From: Botryococcus braunii
Taxonomy: Eukaryota > Chlorophyta > Trebouxiophyceae
Assembly (NCBI GenBank): GCA_002005505.1
Contig: KV908501.1
Coordinates: forward strand, 332,817-344,355
DNA: 11,539 nt
Direction: 5' to 3'
Shown: positions 1-7,300 of the stretch, one piece after another
Layout: each line of letters opens with the position of its first letter
Numbering within the stretch: the first letter of the stretch is position 1
Made by a program: the position numbers and the translations under genes
The notes under the pieces: generated by a model
Seen by the model: the letters and a program-made list of their open reading frames with translations, nothing else
Databases searched by the model: none
What the model was told of the DNA's origin: nothing

Positions 1-759
1 CATGGATCTGTGTGTAAGAGGGTCAATATATAATTTAATTTCTATGGCAGCAACACTTCAATGAGTCAGGACTTGATGGGGTGTGACTCTCGAAGCAGCA
101 AGACCTAGCGGGAGCTCTGCTTCAACAAGGCTGGCACATCTGCGCTTGCATTTTGGACACTGGCCAGCAACATGCATGGATTAGCTTTCCTATCAAATGC
201 TAACTGAGGATGCACTTGATAAGCATAGAAGGCCCACAGTGACGTTCTTGCTCTCGTATTTTTGACCGAGCTTACTTGGAATCATGGCCCCAGAAACCCC
301 TAGCTGCTTGATATTACTCTCGAAGGCTGGAGAAGCGGTGATGGCAGCATCAATGCTATTTAAATCGCTGCCCATCAGGCATTCCTTTGCCCATTATTGC
401 GCAAGCTGTCTGGCAAGCTTGCATGCCTTGCGCAAGGCAGCTTGTGGGGGCAACCCGGCCGACGCCGATCTTCCAACTTTCCCATCTCCATAATTGATCC
501 AATTCAGCTCACATGCCTGACTGGCTGAAAAGGACATGCACAGCCTAGTTTATGTATTAGCAGTGTGCCCCATTTGGCGCGGTCATGCCCTGCCTCTTCG
601 AAACAATGTGCCGCCGTCTCTCGCGGGTAAAGCCAGAGTCTCACTTCCGCCCTGCAATTCCGTCCCAATCTCTCAAACCTCTACTCCTCATCCTTGAAAC
701 CTTTGAACTCCAAATTCCACCAGTGGCGGCCCAGATGTGGTGTGCTAGTATGTACAAAG

Positions 760-764
760 ATAAA
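760..764. other. Empty insertion site (ATAAA) in repeat unit 1
   Basis: Unit 1 reads without interruption through ...caaagATAAAccctc.... In unit 2 the same point is split by the retrotransposon, with ATAAA on both sides. This is the pre-insertion allele kept by a tandem neighbour, and it fixes both element ends and the 5-bp target duplication. Confidence 0.9.
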
Positions 765-1569
765 CCCTCAAGTAAGCCCCCTCCCACGTGGAAAACCTAG
801 GGTTGGATTGAGTCGTCACCCATGACAATAAATCTTGTCAGGCGCAAATCTGGGCTGCAGAAATCCGCATTTCAGGACATTTAATCAGGGGTTTTGAGGG
901 CCATGGGCAGTACACGTGTGAGGCGTACTGCAAGTTGCCGTAGTACAAAGAAAATCTAGTGGGCCCTGCGCGACAAGATGGTACAGTACCGCCTGAAGTT
1001 CAGGTGGGACTGCCGTTTGAAGCCCGGGAGTAAGGGCTCTGTTTGCAAGGCTTTAGGGGCGTTCCCAGGGCTTTATTTTTGCAAGAGGCATACCAGTGGG
1101 TGGCCGTGGTGGCAAGGAGAACGGGTGCGAAGTTTGGAGAGCATCGGAGAAGGGACGGAATTTGCATGCCCAAGGTCCGAAAGGAAGCGTGAGCCCGACA
1201 CCTTGGTAGCATTTGCTGCAATATTTTCAAGCAATCCGTGATTGTTTGGGGTGTTTCTGAATGTTTTGGCTGGGCTGAAAGCCTAGCCCGTGTGAATGCG
1301 GACGGGCAGAGGGGAGGGGCGCACCCTCAAGGGGTGATGTTGGGCCCTACGCCGAGTTGCGGGGCCAAAAATTGAGAAATATGGTGAACTTCCACTTGTT
1401 GGTGCAACTGGTGTGTGTGAAACCAAGCGTTGGTCATGTGTAGGGGCTGTATCTCGTCGGCCTAGCTTCCACCCACGTTTGCCTTGCTCATGTAGGACCT
1501 TGATATTGAAGCTTGTGGGCTGTAAGCGCAAACTGGGTTTTGCAGGCCAGACTTGCGTGAGTAACGCTG

Positions 1570-1644
1570 TGACAAGACTTCTTGTCATGAGTGTCGCGCA
1601 AGAGCAAGGAAACCTCGGAAATTCGACTATCGCTCGTTTGAGCG
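1570..1644. other. Cluster of small hairpins in the repeat unit
   Basis: TGACAAG-ACTT-CTTGTCA (1570-1587) is a perfect 7-bp stem with a 4-base loop. CGCTC-GTTT-GAGCG (1631-1644) is a perfect 5-bp stem. The first recurs in unit 2 at 11182-11199. An AATAAA follows at 1675-1680. This could be part of a structured transcript end or be chance. I recognise no known RNA family. Confidence 0.3.
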
Positions 1645-1926
1645 TTAGCGGAGCTCACCGACCACGGAGCTTGAAATAAAAGTGCTAAAAACATTTATTC
1701 CTTGTGATTGGCTACGTTTGAGAAATTGCTTTTTATTTTCGGCGATTCTCAAGGTGTCGATCCGGGGCATTCAGCCCTACTTCCTCAATTCTGACTCGGA
1801 ATGCGTTTGTTACCGAAACAAAGTCAAGTTAATGTTTTTAGGGTACGTTTTCAAGCATTTGAATCAATGTGTACAAAAAATTTCGACTTTTTGCTCCAAA
1901 TCAAGGGTGGGCCCACGCAATGGGGC

Positions 1927-2335
1927 CATGGCAAGTGGCAGCACCGACTTGCAATGCTTTTTAAATGATTATTAACTACTTCAATACTTGCTATACTGCA
2001 TTAATCTCCAGATTTCCTTGGTATTGCCATGGCTGGACTTGGATGGCAATGTTGATGGCCATACCATGCCCACATGTGATGCCACACAAATATATATTGT
2101 TGGCATATATGGCTCAAAACCTGAAGGGCCAGCATATTTTATTACTTAACTCTGCTTTAACAATGTTTAGATTCGCTTTCCCCTCATCCACCGAAACTAG
2201 CACAGGAATCTGATGTTTATTTTAAGAAAGCGCGCGCCTTCATCGCATAGCCGCTTTCGCTAGTACTAATGAATCAAGTCATGTAACTTGGGCAACCTAC
2301 TCACATGCCTTGCCACAATTGGTGTGAGTTGGTGC
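1927..2335. other. Repeat-unit segment seen once; no gene recognised
   Basis: This is the last part of unit 1; its counterpart in unit 2 lies beyond the window. It is AT-richer than the rest, with a TATATAT run at 2091-2097, several NcoI-like CCATGG motifs, and an inverted pair GAAAGCG (2226-2232) / CGCTTTC (2252-2258) around a 19-base loop. No reading frame looks convincing. A promoter role for the AT-rich run is possible but untested. Confidence 0.4.
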
Positions 2336-3120
2336 AGTGGATGTCTGTGTGTGTAAGAGAGGGTCAATATATAAATTTAGATTCTATGGGCAGCAACACT
2401 TCAATGAGTCAGGACTTGATGGGGTGTGACTCTCGAAGCAGCAAGAGCGCTAGCGGGAGCTCTGCTTTCAACAAGGCTGGCACATCCTGCGCTTGCATTT
2501 CGGGGACACTGGCCAACAACATGCATGGATTAGGCTTTCCTATCAAATGCTAAGCTGAGGATGCACTTGATAAGCATAGGAAGGCCCACAGTGACGTTCT
2601 TGCTCTCGTATTTTTGACCGAGCTTACTTGGAATCATGGCCCCAGAAACCCCTAGCTGCTTGATATTACTCTCGAAGGCTGGAGAAGCGGTGATGGCAGC
2701 ATCAATGCTATTTAAATCGCTGCCCATCAGGCATTCCTTTGCCCATTATTTGCGCAAGCTGTCTGGCAAGCTTGCATGCCTTGCGCAAGGCAGCTTGTGG
2801 GGGCAACCCGGCCGACGCCGATCTTCCAACTTTCCCATCTCCATAAAATTGATCCAATTCAGCTCACATGCCCTGACTGGCTGAAAAGGACATGCACAGC
2901 CTAGTTTATGTATTAGCAGTGTGCCCCATTTGGCGCGGTCATGCCCTGCCTCTTCGAAACAATGTGCCGCCGTCTCTTGCGGGTAAAGCCAAAGTCTCAC
3001 TTCCGCCCTGCAATTCCGTCCCAATCTCTCAAACCTCTACTCCTCATCCTTGAAACCTTTGAACTCCAAATTCCACCAGTGGCGGCCCAGATGTGGTGTG
3101 CTAGTATGTACAAAGATAAA
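2336..3120. repeat. Tandem repeat unit 2, left part (upstream of the insertion)
   Basis: Second copy of the tandem repeat, matching 1-764 and ending at the retrotransposon. It carries extra bases relative to unit 1, for example GGGCAGC against GGCAGC, CATCCTG against CATCTG, and ATAAAATTG against ATAATTG. On the minus strand one frame runs from about 3100 to 2530 with only two stops. It encodes protein-like stretches, including a 65-residue piece whose first 49 residues also read in unit 1. I cannot assign it to a family, and it may be a decayed gene relic. Confidence 0.85.
3116..3120. repeat. Left target-site duplication ATAAA
   Basis: ATAAA directly precedes the 5' LTR start (TGTTGAATGA) and is repeated directly after the 3' LTR at 10357-10361. 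Five bases is the usual duplication length for copia-superfamily integrases. Unit 1 has a single ATAAA at the same place. Confidence 0.95.
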
Positions 3121-3317
3121 TGTTGAATGAATTGGTCAATACTGTACTTAGTGACATCCCCTGTCACATGCCATCAACAGCAGTGTAAACTATAGCCGTT
3201 ATAGCCCTTTATGAACGGTATAGATCATACTCGTACCTCAATGACATAACACGTGACTTGTACGATATGCGTTCTCAATAGACATTACGTATGGTAGTAC
3301 TTTAGGATCCCTGCAGT

Positions 3318-3352
3318 CCGAGCCATCCCTGGGCAGCCCAGGAACGGCTCGG
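3318..3352. other. Strong two-part hairpin in the 5' LTR
   Basis: The outer arms CCGAGCC (3318-3324) and GGCTCGG (3346-3352) pair perfectly. Inside, separated by 3-base internal loops, CCTGGGC (3328-3334) and GCCCAGG (3336-3342) are also complementary. It ends two bases before the first 141-bp repeat copy. The same structure is at 9675-9709 in the 3' LTR. It could be a cis-acting RNA or DNA element; its role is unknown. Confidence 0.7.
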
Positions 3353-3353
3353 T

Positions 3354-3494
3354 ACTTGTCCGAAGCATGTTGGTATCCTTGACCAACCTCTACTGTTGGA
3401 GAGTGCTGTGTGCTGTTCCTGGAAACGTTGTAGCGTGGACGGTTTTTCCCACAGGCTACGAAGTGACGCTGCCGTCGTGCCATCACTGCAGGTG
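3354..3494. repeat. LTR internal direct repeat, copy 1 (141 bp)
   Basis: Identical base for base to 3836-3976, 482 bp downstream in the same LTR. It begins ACTTGTCCGAAG and ends CACTGCAGGTG. Sequence flanking the two copies differs on both sides, so the ends are sharp. The 3' LTR holds the same pair. Confidence 0.93.
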
Positions 3495-3835
3495 TGTTTA
3501 GGATTCTCAAAGCCGTTCCAGATATGATTGTGCTCAAACATTCAGACCAGTTAGATATTACTGCTGTGTGCATTGATGAGAGTGCATGACGAGAGCGCAC
3601 TGAATGTTTGACCTCATTGAGACTTATGTTGACGTCCACCGTTGTGGCGGTAAGATAGTTTCACTGTACAAACATCACAAAGAGACCTTGCTGAGTTACT
3701 GATGAACTATTATTGTATTCTAGTGACGTAAAGTAGACATCGCAAGGCCTCTTTGGTGCTGAACTCTGCTATCAGGCAAGGCGTAGTGTTACGTGGTCTT
3801 TAGCAAGAGTGAGAGCAGTTAAGATCATTTGTAAG

Positions 3836-3976
3836 ACTTGTCCGAAGCATGTTGGTATCCTTGACCAACCTCTACTGTTGGAGAGTGCTGTGTGCTGTTC
3901 CTGGAAACGTTGTAGCGTGGACGGTTTTTCCCACAGGCTACGAAGTGACGCTGCCGTCGTGCCATCACTGCAGGTG
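3836..3976. repeat. LTR internal direct repeat, copy 2 (141 bp)
   Basis: Perfect second copy of 3354-3494, ending 23 bases before the LTR 3' end. A TGTAA lies just upstream at 3830-3834; that is a polyadenylation signal in green algae, but the link is only suggestive. Confidence 0.93.
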
Positions 3977-3999
3977 ACGCCGCAAGCAGAAATGCTTGA

Positions 4000-4020
4000 G
4001 GTTATGGGCCCACGCTTTCC
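4000..4020 (+). promoter_or_regulatory. Primer-binding site for a half initiator tRNA-Met
   Basis: GGTTATGGGCCCAC starts at the first base after the LTR. It is complementary to the anticodon stem-loop of eukaryotic initiator tRNA-Met (...GGGCCCAUAACC), including the CAU anticodon, and not to a tRNA 3' acceptor end. This is the arrangement known for Drosophila copia, where a tRNA fragment cut in the anticodon loop region (nucleotides 1-39) primes minus-strand DNA. After a 3-base gap, the following GCTTTCC resembles the continuation GCTTCC, so pairing may extend. The usual plant copia site (TGGTATCAGAGC) is absent. Confidence 0.88.
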
Positions 4021-4307
4021 AAGCTGAGCTTGCAGTGACGCACGACAGATTTCCAGGGAGAAAAGGGGTTTCGGACCCCGCTTCGAGACTGCGAGCTTCA
4101 CTGACGAGTGAGGTCTGGCCGTTCAAACATATCGAGCTAGTCACGTAAAATTATTCCTTCTGTAGTGCTGGAAGGAATTGTTGTACAGTAGCAACTGGGC
4201 TGGGAAAGCAGAAGTACTTCTGGGACTGATCAACTCAGTGTCAGAGCTAGGAAGAAGTGCTTCCAGGGGAAGTCATTTAAGGCTTGGAGTGAAGAACTGG
4301 CTTGATC
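4021..4307 (+). other. Untranslated leader between primer-binding site and Gag-Pol
   Basis: About 290 bases with no gene and several self-complementary stretches. These are GGGGT-TTCGG-ACCCC (4065-4079), ATTCCTTC / GAAGGAAT around a 10-base loop (4153-4178), a perfect 14-base palindrome CAGAAGTACTTCTG (4209-4222), and GGAAG-AAGTG-CTTCC (4250-4264). In retroelements this region usually carries packaging and dimerisation signals, and a palindrome is what a kissing-loop dimer site would look like. AGGGGAAG at 4265-4272 repeats the core of the polypurine tract. An in-frame TGA at 4290-4292 closes the frame upstream of the polyprotein. Confidence 0.6.
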
Positions 4308-4350
4308 ATGAAAACTAGAAGCAGACAAGTGATCATGAAAACGAGAAGTA
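4303..4350 (+). repeat. 27-bp tandem duplication across the start codon
   Basis: TGATCATGAAAAC at 4303 recurs 27 bases later at 4330, with similarity continuing for about 21 bases. The result is two in-frame ATGs (4308 and 4335) in identical local context and a repeated peptide, MKTRS, at the N terminus. Either ATG could initiate; the difference is 9 residues. Confidence 0.75.
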
Positions 4351-7300
4351 AGCGCACTGCAACGGAGTCTGGATCAGCTGGGTCTGGCTCCTCCATCAGT
4401 GCATCACCCAGCCAGCCAGCAAACTCCACTGCGCAGAGTGGAGAGATGTGCATCGCAATGACGAAAACCGGTGGCGTCGTCACCACGAATGTCAAATGTC
4501 CAGTGACTCTGGACAGAGAGGGAGTGGAATTTCCACTCTGGGATCTGGCATATGTGGCAGCCTGTGGCCTCAAAAGGTGCAAGGCAGCCATTGAAGCTCC
4601 AATGCCAGACACAGAGGAGAATGCAGCAGCGCTCCTAATGCTGATTGAGAGCGTCCCCAAGGCGTGGGGTGCCAAGCTGGCTGCAATGCAAGTGGCAGCC
4701 AATGCCTACCAGTGGGTTCGAGAGCGTTTTACTGGAGGGGCAGACCAGGAGGTAACAGCACGCTGGCTGGAGCTCCTACACACCAGCATGGGAGAGACAG
4801 AAACGTTGGAGGACTACTACAACAGGAAGGTGGCACTCTTCCATGCACTCAAGCGAAATGGGCACTCCATCATGGAGAGAGAAGCCAAGCTGGCAATCAT
4901 CAAGGGCCTGCCAGAGGAAGCGAAGGAGACTGGGATGTTCTCCTCATCTGCTGGGAAGGATCTGGAGGGACTGTGGGAGATCATCTCCACCACAGCCAAG
5001 GGACTGGGCTTCAACGACCAGGTCCCCAGAGTCACCCCTGTGGCCAGGGCAGCCATCACACCAGCCTACTCCACCACACCAGGGACTGCAAGCCCACAGG
5101 AGACCCAAGCTGGAGGCCAGGGGGGCCAAGCTTCATCGACCAAGGTGGAGGGACGGGACCGGCGTGACAACAGGCGCTGCCGCTACTGCAACAAGCTAGG
5201 CCATTTTGAGAGGAACTGCCTCAAGAAGGAGGCGGACGAGAAGATGCAACAGAACCTGCAGCAAGTCATGGCTGCAATGGCCAATCTGCTTCCGCAATTC
5301 CAAAATCAAGCGTCGGCTGCAGTGGCTCGACCTCCGGAGGGCAGCGGGAACGGCAACAACTTTTTCCCCGGGGGATATCCACCACCCTCTGGTATGTCTG
5401 CCATGATTTCTCTGAATGTCTTAACACCAACACGCGTCATGCCAGAAGCGAGAAGTTTTCTGGTGGACAGTGGAGCCACCATCCACCTAGTCAATGATCT
5501 GTCCCTGCTACATTCCCCCACCCTGCACAGAAATCCCATTCCTTTGCATATGGCTACGTCAGATGCCACGGGACAGATAATTGCAACTGGTTCCCTGTGC
5601 TTGAGCAGTGCAGAACAGCAACCCCTGTGGCTTCACAATGTGCATTGTGTTCCTTCAGCTACAGCTAATCTGATTTCAGTGACAGCTGCTATACGTGATG
5701 GGGCTAGTTTTGTGACAGACAGTGTGGGAAGTTACACTGGTATGCGTGGCGCTCAAAACTGGTCTTGTTCAGTTGCACAGAGAAATGGCCTGTATTTCTT
5801 GCAGAAGGTCAGTCCAGTCAGAAACCCTGTCTCTGTGTTTGTTAACACAGCCAGAGCACCAGTCGCTCATGATTGCAGATTGAGAGCACTGTGGCACAGT
5901 AGACTGGGGCACCCAGGGGAGGTTAATATGAGGCGACTGCAGTCTGAAGATTTGGTCCTGGGCATCCCTGTATCTCTCTCCCCTTGCGCAAACTGTCACT
6001 CTTCGTGTGAAGCGTGCATTCAAGGAAAGCACAGTCGTCCCCCTTTTGGAACCAGTTCCAGAGCAGCCACTGAGCCCCTTGAGAGAATTCATTTGGACAC
6101 AGTTGGCCCCATCTCCCCTACAGCTATTACTGGGGAGCGCTTCTTTGTCACGATTGTGGATGAGGCTACGCACTACGTCATAGCCCTGGCAGTAAAAACC
6201 AAGGATGCAATCAGCAGTGCAGTCAGAGACCTCCTGATTTTTTGGCAGAGGCAGTTGAACCGCTCTGTTAAGTGCATTCGTACTGACAGGGGGACAGAAT
6301 TCCTCAACAGTACATTGAAGGGTTTCTGTACGCAGGAGGGAATTAAATTTGAGACCTCTGCAGCATACACGCCTCAGCAAAATGGCGTTGCTGAACGGAT
6401 GAACCGAACAATCAAGGAGAAGGCCAGAACACTCATGTTGCATGCAGCTGCCAAACAGTCACTCTGGAAGGAAGCAGTGGAGACAGCCTGCATCCTGTAC
6501 AATATGGGACCTGTGACTGGACGTGACAAGACGCCTTATGAAGCCTTCCATGGGGTAAAGCCCGATGTATCCCTGCTCAGGACTTTTGGCTGTCTAGCAC
6601 ATGTGCACATACCTGATCACCAAAGGGGAGTGTTTGAGTCTAAGACCTCCCCTGGTCTCTTCACAGGGTATTCCAGTGTGTCAAAGGCATATAGAATTTA
6701 TATGGGAAACGGGATTTGGAAAGAAAGCAGAGATGTTACCTTTCTGGAGCACTTAAGGGGCGCAGACAGAGTGGGGCTTAGCACCATGTCTCCTGTGAGT
6801 CCAAATGCAGTCCAGCAGCCCTTTGCCTTGCCTTTTGTACAACAGGAGGGCCAGCAGTCCTTGGGTCAGTTGTCTTTTTGGGACTCAGATGATCCTGAGC
6901 CTCTCTGCAACCGAGAGGTCAACGTGCAGCAGTCCGGACCTGACTCCCCCTGTGCAACCACCCCCTGTGCAACTACCCCATGTGCAATCAACCCCTGTGA
7001 GAATTCTGAGACTACAAGTGTCAACGTGGACGGGGAGCCCACTTCCTCGGAGCTGAGCCATACGCAGTCCGGCCACAGCTGGTCCGTACTCGGACACATG
7101 GAGAACCTGGCGCGAGGAGGCGAGGAGACCAAGTCACACATGCAACGTTTGAATAATGTGCAAGAATGTGTTCGAATGGAAGTTGGGGCCATGGGTGTCC
7201 GAGGGCAAGACGGGCTGACCCGGCAGCAACGGTATGATCAGAGAGTAGCAGCACGTGAGACTGCAGCTGAGGTCACTGTGGAACATGATGGAGATGTGAG

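Larger units (their letters stand above)
1..2335. repeat. Tandem repeat unit 1 (about 2.35 kb), uninterrupted
   Basis: The first complete copy of a long tandem repeat. Bases 1-759 match 2336-3115, and 765 to about 1926 match 10362-11539, so the window holds one full unit and a second unit split by the retrotransposon. Identity is high, but unit 1 lacks many single bases that unit 2 has, mainly in short homopolymers near 1-240 and 975-1340. I see no rRNA, snRNA or tRNA signature and no long conserved reading frame in it. Short ORFs on either strand are mostly broken between the copies. Landmarks are an AATAAA at 1675-1680, small hairpins at 1570-1587 and 1631-1644, and an AT-rich TATA-like run near 2088-2097. 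It could be a satellite, a spacer of a multicopy gene array or a locally duplicated segment; the sequence does not decide. Confidence 0.85.
3121..3999 (+). repeat. 5' long terminal repeat (879 bp)
   Basis: It starts TGTTGAATGA after the target duplication and ends ...AATGCTTGA at the primer-binding site. I read it against 9478-10356 and saw no difference. It contains a strong hairpin (3318-3352), a perfect 141-bp direct duplication (3354-3494 and 3836-3976) and an imperfect inverted repeat (3190-3200 with 3214-3223). It should hold the promoter for genomic RNA, but I see no clear TATAAA box, so U3/R/U5 borders cannot be placed. Open frames here, such as 133 codons on the minus strand, are the same in both LTRs only because the LTRs are copies. 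Confidence 0.95.

Noticed and set aside
1..2335. 5S rRNA, spliceosomal snRNA, SRP RNA or tRNA gene as the tandem-array gene
   Set aside because: I looked for characteristic core motifs and tRNA A/B boxes and saw none.
2530..3100. hAT transposase C-terminus
   Set aside because: A stretch with NWINF and nearby Trp residues loosely recalls the hAT dimerisation region, but the match is too weak and stops interrupt it.
3488..3500. Splice donor CAG|GTG at the end of the 141-bp repeat
   Set aside because: Both copies end in CAGGTG, but the motif is short and no acceptor or transcript evidence supports splicing.
3238..3639. 133-codon minus-strand frame present identically at 9595-9996
   Set aside because: The repetition only reflects the two identical LTRs; it has no recognisable domain and lies in regulatory LTR sequence.
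3354..3976. CRISPR-like or satellite array
   Set aside because: Only two copies of a 141-bp block per LTR, 482 bp apart, inside a retrotransposon LTR; no spacer-repeat pattern.
4302..4307. TTG at 4302 as the start of Gag-Pol
   Set aside because: Eukaryotic translation normally uses ATG; an ATG follows two codons later at 4308.
4664..5199. Overlapping plus-strand frames of 167 and 118 codons in the Gag region
   Set aside because: Out-of-frame shadows of Gag, rich in Gly, His, Ser and Arg, without motifs.
5769..6443. 224-codon minus-strand frame
   Set aside because: It is antisense to the integrase region of Gag-Pol, where the plus strand shows clear conserved motifs.
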